From Spirochaetales bacterium (GTDB lineage: Bacteria > Spirochaetota > Spirochaetia > DSM-27196 > PWMO01): a DNA stretch of 11,608 nt. Below, piece by piece: positions 5,368 through 11,608 of this stretch (the stretch's first letter is position 1; each line of letters starts with the position of its first letter). The DNA lies in the NCBI GenBank assembly GCA_007130025.1, contig SLTF01000321.1, positions 1 through 11,608 on the forward strand, given 5' to 3'. The translations under genes and the position numbers were made by a program. The notes beneath the pieces are model-generated. The model was not told the origin of the DNA. It made no database searches and worked only from the letters and a program-made list of their open reading frames with translations.

Positions 5368-6363
5368 ATGGGACGTCCGATTACGTTATTCACGGGGCAA
5401 TGGGCTGATCTTTCCATTAAAGAGCTGGCGCCGTTGGCGAAGAAGATGGGCTATGACGGTCTTGAGCTGGCATGCTGGGGTGACCACTTTGAAGTGGAGA
5501 AGGCGGTGGCCGACGACGGTTACGTTCGCGAGCGCAAGCAGATCCTGGAGCAGAACGGACTGAAGGTGTTCTGCGTCGGCAACCACCTCGTCGGGCAGGC
5601 GGTCTGCGATGAGATCGATGACCGGCACAAGGCGATTCTTCCTCCCTCGGTATGGGGTGACGGCGAACCCGAAGGCGTGCGCCGGCGGGCAGCTGAGTTC
5701 ATGAAGGACACCGCCCGTGCGGCGGCCAAGCTTGGGGTAAAGGTGGTTTCGGGCTTCACCGGCAGCAGTATCTGGGGAAAGCTCTATTTCTTTCCGCCAA
5801 CGTCGCCGGCAGTGGTTGACGCAGGGTTCGAAGACTTCGCCAAGCGCTGGATCCCGATTCTGGACGTCTTCCAGCAGGAAGGCGTGAAGTTCGGCCTGGA
5901 AGTCCACCCGAGCGAAATCGCGTATGACATCTACACCGCGGAGCGTGCCCTCGAGGCGGTGAATCATCACCCCGCGTTCGGGTTCAACTTCGATCCGAGC
6001 CACCTGCAATGGCAGTTCGTGAATCCGGCCAAGTTCGTCGAACGGTTTGGCGATCGCATCTTCCACGTGCACATGAAAGACGCCGCTACCACGTTGGACG
6101 GCATTTCGGGAATACTCTCGTCTCATCTGGGCTTTGGTGATGGGCGGCGTGGTTGGGACTTCCGGTCGGTCGGTCGCGGCGATGTCGATTTCCAGGCCAT
6201 CATCCGGGCGCTTAACCGCGTTGGGTACAGTGGGCCGCTGTCGGTCGAATGGGAGGACTCGGGAATGGACCGTGTCCACGGAGCAACCGAATCGGCCGAG
6301 TTCTGCCGCAAGGTCGATTTCAAACCGTCGGCTCAGGCGTTTGACTCGGTGTTCGAGAAATAG
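5368..6363 (+). CDS. TIM-barrel sugar isomerase/epimerase-like enzyme (COG1082)
   Basis: This is a 331-residue protein of the xylose-isomerase-like TIM-barrel superfamily (AP_endonuc_2 fold). The opening strand ITLFTGQWADLSIKELAPLAKKMGYDGLELACWGDHF is typical. The expected metal site is visible: Glu178 (LEVHP), Asp209 (FDPSHL), His233/His235 (FHVHMKD) and Glu294 (VEWED). Members act on sugars or sugar phosphates as epimerases, isomerases, dehydratases or 3-keto-glycoside lyases. The reaction here cannot be fixed from sequence. It is the first gene after the operator, with a Gfo/Idh dehydrogenase 36 bases downstream. That pairing suggests it acts on the ketone made by the dehydrogenase. It is longer than the roughly 280-residue members, with extra sequence near residues 75-105 (between the CVGNHL strand and VVSGFTGS). 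Start: GGGGGG five bases ahead of ATG. Confidence 0.86.
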   Translation: MGRPITLFTGQWADLSIKELAPLAKKMGYDGLELACWGDHFEVEKAVADDGYVRERKQILEQNGLKVFCVGNHLVGQAVCDEIDDRHKAILPPSVWGDGEPEGVRRRAAEFMKDTARAAAKLGVKVVSGFTGSSIWGKLYFFPPTSPAVVDAGFEDFAKRWIPILDVFQQEGVKFGLEVHPSEIAYDIYTAERALEAVNHHPAFGFNFDPSHLQWQFVNPAKFVERFGDRIFHVHMKDAATTLDGISGILSSHLGFGDGRRGWDFRSVGRGDVDFQAIIRALNRVGYSGPLSVEWEDSGMDRVHGATESAEFCRKVDFKPSAQAFDSVFEK

Positions 6364-6399
6364 GCCGCGGACCCACACAGAGAGCCAAGGAGGAATGGC

Positions 6400-7566
6400 A
6401 TGAGTGCAGGAGCAAAGCGACTGAAGCTGGGTATGGTTGGCGGTGGGCGCGACGCGTTTATCGGTGCGGTCCACCGCAATGCGGCGTGGCTCGATGGAAC
6501 CTTTGAGCTGGTAGCAGGCGCGCTCTCGTCAACACCGGATAAGGCGCGCGCGTCGGGACAGGATCTCGGTCTGCCGGAAGACCGGAACTACGGTACCTGG
6601 CAGGAGATGCTGGAGAGCGAGGCGAAGCGTCCGGCGGGGGATCGGATTGACGCGGTTTCCATCGTGACGCCCAATCACATGCACTATCCCGTTGCGAAGG
6701 CGGCGGTGGAGGCGGGGTTTCACGTCATCTGTGACAAACCCCTGGTCCATTCCTCTCAGGAGGCGAGCGACCTGGTTGCGGCGGTCAGGAAGGCAGGAAG
6801 CGTATTCGCGGTCACCTACAACTACACCGGATATCCCATGGTCAAACAGGCGCGCCATATGGTTCGCAATGGCGACCTGGGAACGATCCGTAAGGTCATC
6901 GTTGAGTACAACCAGGACTGGCTGGCAACCAAGCTCGAGGAACAAGGCGCAAAACAGGCAGAATGGCGAACCGATCCGGCACGATCCGGAGTTGCCGGAG
7001 CCATCGGGGACATCGGTTCTCATGCGGAGAACCTCGTGGCCACCATCACCGGACTGGAGATCGCCGAGGTGTGCGCGGACGTCACCACGTTTGTGCCCGG
7101 CCGCAGACTCGACGACGACGGAAACGTATTGCTGCACTACACCTCGGGAGCGAAGGGCATCCTGTTTGCATCCCAGATTTCTGCCGGTGAAGAGAACGAT
7201 CTGCGAATCCGCATTTACGGAGAAAAAGCGAGTCTGACCTGGCACCAGGAAAACCCGAACTATCTGCACTTCAAGCCACTCGGCGCGCCGGAGCAGATCC
7301 TGAAGCGGGGAAACGGATACCTGTGCGAGGCAGCCAAGCGCGCGACGCGAATCCCGCCCGGGCATCCCGAAGCGTTTCTCGAGGCGTTTGCCAACGTCTA
7401 CCGTGGCGCCGCGCTGGCCATTCTGGCGGCCGGAGGTCAGGCGCAACGCGACGCGGACGATCTCGATTTCCCAACCGTGGAAGACGGTGCACGGGGCGTA
7501 CAGTTCATCGAAACGGTGATCAAGAGCGGCGCGAGCAGCCAGAAATGGATCTCATTTGGAGTCTGA
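6400..7566 (+). CDS. Gfo/Idh/MocA-family NAD(P)-dependent sugar dehydrogenase
   Basis: This is a 388-residue two-domain oxidoreductase. The N-terminal Rossmann fold starts LKLGMVGGGRDAFIGAVH (near residues 9-26), with a Gly-rich loop for the nicotinamide cofactor. The family's E-K-P motif appears as Asp112-Lys113-Pro114 (CDKPL); Lys113 is the usual catalytic lysine. The second domain has DIGSHAENL, with Asp204 and His208 at the catalytic positions. The VAGALSS and YNYTGYPMVKQAR stretches place it in a subgroup that I recall as often sitting beside TIM-barrel isomerase/epimerase genes. The role is reversible oxidation of a sugar or polyol hydroxyl; the substrate is unknown. AAGGAGG at 6387-6393 lies six bases before ATG. 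A GGAGTC/GACTCC hairpin spans its stop codon, without a T-run, so read-through into the repressor gene is possible. Confidence 0.9.
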   Translation: MSAGAKRLKLGMVGGGRDAFIGAVHRNAAWLDGTFELVAGALSSTPDKARASGQDLGLPEDRNYGTWQEMLESEAKRPAGDRIDAVSIVTPNHMHYPVAKAAVEAGFHVICDKPLVHSSQEASDLVAAVRKAGSVFAVTYNYTGYPMVKQARHMVRNGDLGTIRKVIVEYNQDWLATKLEEQGAKQAEWRTDPARSGVAGAIGDIGSHAENLVATITGLEIAEVCADVTTFVPGRRLDDDGNVLLHYTSGAKGILFASQISAGEENDLRIRIYGEKASLTWHQENPNYLHFKPLGAPEQILKRGNGYLCEAAKRATRIPPGHPEAFLEAFANVYRGAALAILAAGGQAQRDADDLDFPTVEDGARGVQFIETVIKSGASSQKWISFGV

Positions 7567-7604
7567 AAGACTCCGTGTCGGTCGTGGGGCCCCATCGCAC
7601 CGAG

Positions 7605-7634
7605 TGGAACCGATGCGGTCCTTTCCGGTAATGT
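7605..7634 (+). promoter_or_regulatory. weak candidate promoter of the repressor gene
   Basis: TGGAAC at 7605-7610, 18 bp, then TAATGT at 7629-7634, a T-A-N3-T type -10 box. Transcription would begin at about 7641, exactly on the ATG, and there is no clear ribosome binding site. The boxes are weak, so this is only suggestive. A small palindrome ACCG-ATG-CGGT (7609-7619) lies between them. Confidence 0.25.
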
Positions 7635-7640
7635 GGCTGC

Positions 7641-8675
7641 ATGAGTAACAGCAAATCGTCACGAGCGGACGTTGCTCGCGAGGCGGGAGTTGCAGAGTCG
7701 ACCGTCTCGCGGGCGCTGAATGACTCGCCGTTGATCTCGGATGAGGTGAAAGCTCGGGTCCGATCGGCGGCGGACGAGTTGGGCTACGTATTGAACCGAC
7801 AGGCGGCGATGTTCGCCCGCAACCGGGCCGGCGCGATCGGTCTGGTGGTGCCGCGGTACGCATCGTTTCCGCCGTTTTCGCGGGCGTATTTCCCGGCGGT
7901 GCTCGATGGTGTCGTGGTGGCAGCAGAGGAACGAGGGTATTTTGTGACGATCATTCTCGAACGTGAGAACACCACCGCGGAGATGCTCGCGCAGCTGGTA
8001 TCGGGACGATCGGTTGACGGCCTGTTGTTCACGGTAACCCCCGCGATGTACGATCGATACGAATACCTGGACGCCGAAGAGATGCCGTTTGTGTTTATCA
8101 ACAACTACCACGACGGTATGTTCGGGGTGGATTCGCTCCCGGAGCCAGGTATGCGGAAGGCCTTCGCCCGTGCCGCCGAGCTGGGTCACCATCGAATCGG
8201 GTACATATCCGGAGATCTTCGGTTCAAGAACGGACAGGACCGGTTGACTGTGTTCCAGAAACTCTGTTCAGAACACGGCATTATCGGCGTCGTTTGTGAA
8301 GGCGATTTCTCCCGTACCAGTGGCTACCGGAGCTGTGAAACCCTGCTGCGGGACGATCCGGACATCACCATGATCATGACCGGTTCGGATCGCTCCGCCC
8401 TCGGTGTGCTGGCGTACTGCGAAGAGCATGGCATCAGCGTGCCGCATGACATGAGCGTCGTTGGGTACGACGATCTTCACCCCGCTCAGGATGCGTTTCC
8501 GCCGTTGTCAACCGTACAGAACCCAATCGAGAAGAGTGGGTGGACGGCTGCCAACATGCTCATTGACGTGGTTGAAGGAATTCGTTCCGAACCAACCACC
8601 GTCTGGCTGAACACCGATTACGTTGATCGGCAATCCACTGGTATCGCGCGCGCATCGAAAAAGGAACCGGTGTGA
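7641..8675 (+). CDS. LacI-family transcriptional repressor
   Basis: This is a 344-residue DNA-binding regulator. The helix-turn-helix is at residues 8-27 (RADVAREAGVAESTVSRALN), followed by the hinge LGYVLNRQAAMFARNR (47-62) and a periplasmic-binding-protein-like sensor domain from AIGLVVP onward, with GYDDLHPAQ and PLSTVQNP near the end. It should bind a palindromic operator as a dimer and release it on binding a sugar. The best target is the 30-bp palindrome upstream of 5368. At the hinge position where LacI and PurR have the Leu that wedges into the central CpG, this protein has Phe58. The gene lies inside the cluster, and its TGA overlaps the next gene's ATG (TGATG), so regulator and dehydrogenase are translationally coupled. 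No clear ribosome binding site precedes ATG 7641. The ligand is unknown. Confidence 0.93.
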   Translation: MSNSKSSRADVAREAGVAESTVSRALNDSPLISDEVKARVRSAADELGYVLNRQAAMFARNRAGAIGLVVPRYASFPPFSRAYFPAVLDGVVVAAEERGYFVTIILERENTTAEMLAQLVSGRSVDGLLFTVTPAMYDRYEYLDAEEMPFVFINNYHDGMFGVDSLPEPGMRKAFARAAELGHHRIGYISGDLRFKNGQDRLTVFQKLCSEHGIIGVVCEGDFSRTSGYRSCETLLRDDPDITMIMTGSDRSALGVLAYCEEHGISVPHDMSVVGYDDLHPAQDAFPPLSTVQNPIEKSGWTAANMLIDVVEGIRSEPTTVWLNTDYVDRQSTGIARASKKEPV

Positions 8676-9715
8676 TGGCGGGGTCTCCGCTGAGGATCGC
8701 CGTGGCAGGAAGCGGCAGCATGGCTCAGTATCACATATCGCGATTCTCAGCCATGCCGGACGTGTCCGTGGTCGGGGTGTATGACCGTTCGCCGGAACGT
8801 GCCCGCGCGGCGGCCGAGAAGTGCGGTGTTCCTCAGTGGTTTTCGGACGTCAATCAGATGGTGTCGGCAACCGGGCCGGATGCAGTCACGGTTGCAGTGG
8901 CAGACAGCCAGCAGTACTCGGTTGCGCTTTCGGTGTTGCAGAGCAGGGTCCCCGCCTTCATAGAGAAGCCGTTCACCACCGACGTGTTCCAGGCGGATCA
9001 TCTGGTCCAGCTCCAGGACGAGCTGGCCGTTCCGGTTGTGGTGAACTTCTCCAAGATCAACTACCCGGCCATATGGGGGTTGATTGCAGCGGTGCGAAAC
9101 GGCGTCTTTGGCACGATCAGAACGGTTGAGTTGAAATACCGGCAGTCGTGGATCGTCAGTACCGTCTGGGGCGAGTGGTGGCAGGATCCCCGCTGGCTGT
9201 GGAGGATCAGTTCCAGCCATGGCGGCGGCGGTGCGTTTCGCGACCTCGGGTCTCACCTGCTTTACGTGGCTCTTCAACTCGGCGGCGACATCCGGTCAAT
9301 CAAAACCGAGGCGAGTATGGTTGCCGACCGGTCGAAAGCGGCTGAGTCCGGGTATTCCTGCGATCTGAATGATCGCTTTGTGTCGCGAGTTTCATTCCAA
9401 TCGGGTGCCGAAGGAGTTGTCTCCGGCGGCTACGCAGAAAGCGGGTACGTGAATGAAGTATACGCGCGAGTGCAGGGCGAAAAGGGGGCCGGAGAAGTGA
9501 TCGCCTCCGGAACGAAAGACGTTCTGACGATGGCCCGCGGACCGGTCTCGTCTCGCGGAGCGAGCTCTGCGAGAACGGTCCGGTTTGCCAAGGTGTACTC
9601 CACCTACCAGCATTTCGTGGATTGTCTCACCGGCGCTCGACCGTCGCACTCGTTTTCACCGTCCGCGCGAGACGGATTGAGGGTTCAGAAACTGCTGGCT
9701 GGGGTGCCGCTGTGA
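8675..9715 (+). CDS. second Gfo/Idh/MocA-family dehydrogenase
   Basis: This is a 346-residue oxidoreductase, clearly different from the one at 6400. The Rossmann loop is VAGSGSMAQYH (residues 10-20). The canonical Glu97-Lys98-Pro99 motif is present (FIEKPF), as is DLGSHLL with Asp190 and His194. The region between them, rich in Trp (WIVSTVWGEWWQDPRWLW), is unusual-looking and probably lines the substrate pocket. The start is ATG 8675, overlapping the repressor stop by one base; GTG 8672 is an alternative one codon earlier, and AAGGA at 8661-8665 could serve either. It would oxidise or reduce a sugar carbonyl with NAD(P). A cluster with two such enzymes suggests one oxidises the substrate and the other reduces a later keto intermediate. 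Which does which cannot be told. Confidence 0.9.
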   Translation: MAGSPLRIAVAGSGSMAQYHISRFSAMPDVSVVGVYDRSPERARAAAEKCGVPQWFSDVNQMVSATGPDAVTVAVADSQQYSVALSVLQSRVPAFIEKPFTTDVFQADHLVQLQDELAVPVVVNFSKINYPAIWGLIAAVRNGVFGTIRTVELKYRQSWIVSTVWGEWWQDPRWLWRISSSHGGGGAFRDLGSHLLYVALQLGGDIRSIKTEASMVADRSKAAESGYSCDLNDRFVSRVSFQSGAEGVVSGGYAESGYVNEVYARVQGEKGAGEVIASGTKDVLTMARGPVSSRGASSARTVRFAKVYSTYQHFVDCLTGARPSHSFSPSARDGLRVQKLLAGVPL

Positions 9716-9730
9716 TTGCGGCCCGGTTCG

Positions 9731-9746
9731 TGACCGGTTGACCGGT
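9731..9746 (+). repeat. tandem 8-bp repeat upstream of the ABC gene
   Basis: TGACCGGT occurs twice in direct succession (9731-9738 and 9739-9746), so two ACCGGT palindromes lie one turnless step (8 bp) apart. A related CCCGGTTC lies just before at 9722-9729. The junction creates TTGACC (9738-9743), a good -35 box, but no matching -10 box is seen at the right distance. It may be a regulatory site for the transporter gene. Confidence 0.4.
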
Positions 9747-9780
9747 TCTGTAGATACGAGAATTTCGTAACGGGGGTAAT

Positions 9781-11286
9781 ATGGAAAACTTACTTGAGAT
9801 GAAGGGCATCGCCAAGAGCTTCTTCGGTGTGGAAGTCCTTCACAAAGTGGATTTTGATCTGAACACGGGCGAAGTTGTCGCGCTCTGCGGAGAAAACGGC
9901 GCCGGAAAATCTACGCTGATGAAGATTCTGGCGGCCGCCTACGAGCGTGACGAGGGAACGATATCCATCCTGGGGAAAACCATTTCTCACATGACACCGC
10001 GAAAAATGCTGCACGAAGGGGTGTCCATGATCCATCAGGAACTCAACCTGCTGGAGGACATGACGGTGGCGCAGAATATCTACCTGACCCGCGAGCCGCT
10101 GAACAAGCTTGGTTTTGTTGACTTTCCCAAGATGAACAACAACGCGAAGGCGCTCCTGGATAGACTGGGGCAGACAGACATCAAGCCGACGGCGAAGGTT
10201 AATGCGCTCAAGATCGCGCAGAAGCAGATGGTCGAAATCGCCAAGGCGATCTCCTTTGACGCAAAGATCCTCATCATGGATGAGCCCACCGCGGTTCTGA
10301 CTCAGAAAGAGACCACGATACTCTTCGAGCTGATCAGAAATCTGACGGCGCGAGGAATCGGGATCATCTACGTCACCCACCGACTCAGCGAAGTAAAAAC
10401 GCTGGCTAATCGCGTCACCGTACTGCGTGACGGCTACCTTGTGGCCACCAGGGATGTCGCGGATGTGTCGGAAGATGATATCGCGGCAATGATGGTTGGC
10501 AGGGAAGTGGAACATACCATACCTGATGAGTTTCCCGGCGACACGAACGATGTCGTACTTGAAGCCCGGAACATTACCGGCGATATCCTGAACGACGTGA
10601 GTTTCTCCGTGGCGCGGGGGGAGATCCTGGGGTTCAGCGGGCTGGTGGGTGCGGGGCGATCCGAGCTGATGGAAATGATCTTCGGTCTGCGCAAGTTTGA
10701 ACAGGGCGAAGTGCTGCTGTACGGAAAGCCGGTTACCATCAAACGGGCAAAGGCTGCCATTCATGCGGGGTTGGGATTCGCTACCGAGGACCGCAAGGCC
10801 TCAGGTCTGGTGTTGCTGCGAAGTATCGCGGAAAATGCCGATCTGGTCTATCGCATCAAGACCAAGAAGGGCTTCTTTCTGTCGGCGCGAAATGTGAAGG
10901 CCAGGACGGAGGACATGATTCGCCGGTTGCGGATCGTGTGCAGAGGTCCGGGTCAGCTCACCAAGAATCTCTCCGGTGGCAATCAGCAGAAGGTTGTTCT
11001 GGCCAAGTGGCTGCTGGCGGATTCAGACATCTTCATTGTCGATGAACCCACGAGGGGAATCGACGTGGGGGCGCGGGCCGAGATCTACAACATTCTCAAG
11101 GCGCTGACCAAAGAAGGCAAGACCATCATCGTGGTGTCCTCGGACATGACCGAAGTCCTGAGCATCTGCCAGCGGATAATTGTCATGCACGAGGGAAAGA
11201 TCACCGGAGTGCTCACGGGTGACGAGCGTACCGAGAACGAGATCGTGCAGCACGCAACCAACATCAAGGACAAGAAGGCGGGTTGA
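9781..11286 (+). CDS. sugar ABC transporter ATPase, tandem NBD (RbsA/MglA/XylG type)
   Basis: This 501-residue protein is the energising subunit of a CUT2-type sugar importer, working on the cytoplasmic face with a permease dimer. Domain 1 has Walker A GENGAGKST (37-45), Q-loop Gln86, a signature loop LKIAQ (143-147) in place of the usual LSxGQ, Walker B ILIMDEP (163-169) and switch His200. Domain 2 has the degenerate P-loop GLVGAGRSE (287-295) typical of this family, an intact LSGGNQQKV signature from 397, and VDEPTRGIDVG with Asp421-Glu422. Length is normal. GGGGG at 9772-9776 precedes ATG by four bases. The permease and the binding protein are not in the window; a TIM-barrel gene follows directly instead. 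The transported sugar is presumably the substrate of the neighbouring dehydrogenases. Confidence 0.95.
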   Translation: MENLLEMKGIAKSFFGVEVLHKVDFDLNTGEVVALCGENGAGKSTLMKILAAAYERDEGTISILGKTISHMTPRKMLHEGVSMIHQELNLLEDMTVAQNIYLTREPLNKLGFVDFPKMNNNAKALLDRLGQTDIKPTAKVNALKIAQKQMVEIAKAISFDAKILIMDEPTAVLTQKETTILFELIRNLTARGIGIIYVTHRLSEVKTLANRVTVLRDGYLVATRDVADVSEDDIAAMMVGREVEHTIPDEFPGDTNDVVLEARNITGDILNDVSFSVARGEILGFSGLVGAGRSELMEMIFGLRKFEQGEVLLYGKPVTIKRAKAAIHAGLGFATEDRKASGLVLLRSIAENADLVYRIKTKKGFFLSARNVKARTEDMIRRLRIVCRGPGQLTKNLSGGNQQKVVLAKWLLADSDIFIVDEPTRGIDVGARAEIYNILKALTKEGKTIIVVSSDMTEVLSICQRIIVMHEGKITGVLTGDERTENEIVQHATNIKDKKAG

Positions 11287-11288
11287 TC

Positions 11289-11608
11289 ATGAAATTCGGA
11301 ATGAATTTGTTGCTGTGGACCGGGGAGTTGAACGAGGCGATCGTTCCGGTGCTCGAGTCCCTGAAGACGATGGGCTACGACGGCGTTGAGCTGCCGGTGT
11401 TCAATCTGGATCTGGACTATGCCTCGTGGGGACGTCGTCTGGACGATCTGGGGCTGGAGCGGACGGCGGTAACGGTCCGGGGAGTTGACGACAATCCGGC
11501 CAGCCCGGATGCCGCGGTGCGGGCGCTGGGCGTTGATCACAACCGCCGCGCACTCGATTGCTGCCGGGCGGTGGGAGCAACGGTTTTGGTTGGGCCGTAC
11601 CATTCCGC
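11289..11608 (+). CDS. second TIM-barrel sugar epimerase-like enzyme (5' part, cut by window edge)
   Basis: The first 106 codons are present and open to the edge. The start MKFGMNLLLWTGEL and the helix-strand KTMGYDGVELPVF (Glu34) are typical of the sugar phosphate isomerase/epimerase superfamily, close in style to the D-tagatose/D-psicose 3-epimerase branch. The rest of the visible part has the expected alternating helices and strands (RRALDCCRAVGATVLVGPYHS). The metal ligands would lie beyond the edge. It starts two bases after the ABC stop codon, with AAGGCGGG as the likely ribosome binding site, so it is in the same operon. Its substrate is unknown; free ketose 3-epimerisation or action on a 3-keto sugar are both possible. 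Confidence 0.85.
   Translation, partial: MKFGMNLLLWTGELNEAIVPVLESLKTMGYDGVELPVFNLDLDYASWGRRLDDLGLERTAVTVRGVDDNPASPDAAVRALGVDHNRRALDCCRAVGATVLVGPYHS

Noticed and set aside
5386..6474. Long minus-strand frame opposite the first TIM-barrel gene
   Set aside because: It is the antisense shadow of a well-supported gene; no domain is recognisable and it crosses the gap into the next gene.
7593..7615. CATCG-N13-CGATG upstream of the repressor gene as its own operator
   Set aside because: The arms are five bases, the gap is wide, and it does not resemble the palindrome at 5293-5322.
9790..10764. Minus-strand frame opposite the ABC ATPase gene (324 codons)
   Set aside because: The plus strand encodes an unmistakable ABC ATPase; the antisense product shows no family features.

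Overview
This is a moderately GC-rich bacterial window with nine complete protein genes, one gene cut by the right edge, and a possible gene tail at the left edge. The organism is probably a spirochaete (Spirochaetales-like). This rests on the thioesterase sequence style and on the mix of LyxK/UlaE, Gfo/Idh and sugar-ABC genes. It was not tested by any search.

Left part (1-2700): accessory and housekeeping genes. An AAA_14/DUF4143 ATPase gene (217-1341) lies between two copies of a 36-bp direct repeat with one mismatch (77-112 and 1429-1464). The repeat is the ribosome binding site, start codon and first codons of the class I methyltransferase gene at 1439-2215. The ATPase block therefore looks inserted into, or recombined with, the 5' end of that gene, leaving a 30-codon stub at 87-179. 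A convergent hotdog-fold acyl-CoA thioesterase gene (2225-2668, minus strand) follows.

Middle part (2800-5206): a two-gene operon with overlapping ends. It encodes an L-xylulokinase (LyxK type) and an L-xylulose-5-phosphate 3-epimerase (UlaE/SgbU type). Together they should take L-xylulose to L-ribulose 5-phosphate. Its promoter lies so close to the start codon that the mRNA would be almost leaderless.

Right part (5207-11608): a sugar-catabolism cluster on the plus strand. A promoter at 5267-5295 overlaps a perfect 30-bp palindrome with a central CpG (5293-5322), a very good candidate operator for the LacI-family repressor encoded at 7641-8675. Then come a TIM-barrel sugar isomerase/epimerase-like protein, a Gfo/Idh/MocA dehydrogenase, the repressor, a second Gfo/Idh/MocA dehydrogenase, a two-domain sugar ABC ATPase, and the start of a second TIM-barrel epimerase-like protein. 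Two dehydrogenases plus two TIM-barrel enzymes plus an ABC importer is the same kind of set used in 3-keto-sugar pathways such as levoglucosan breakdown (oxidation, elimination, hydration, reduction). The substrate here cannot be read from the sequence. The importer's permease and binding protein are not in the window. No RNA genes, CRISPR arrays or recognisable transposase genes were seen, and no convincing T-tailed terminator was found.
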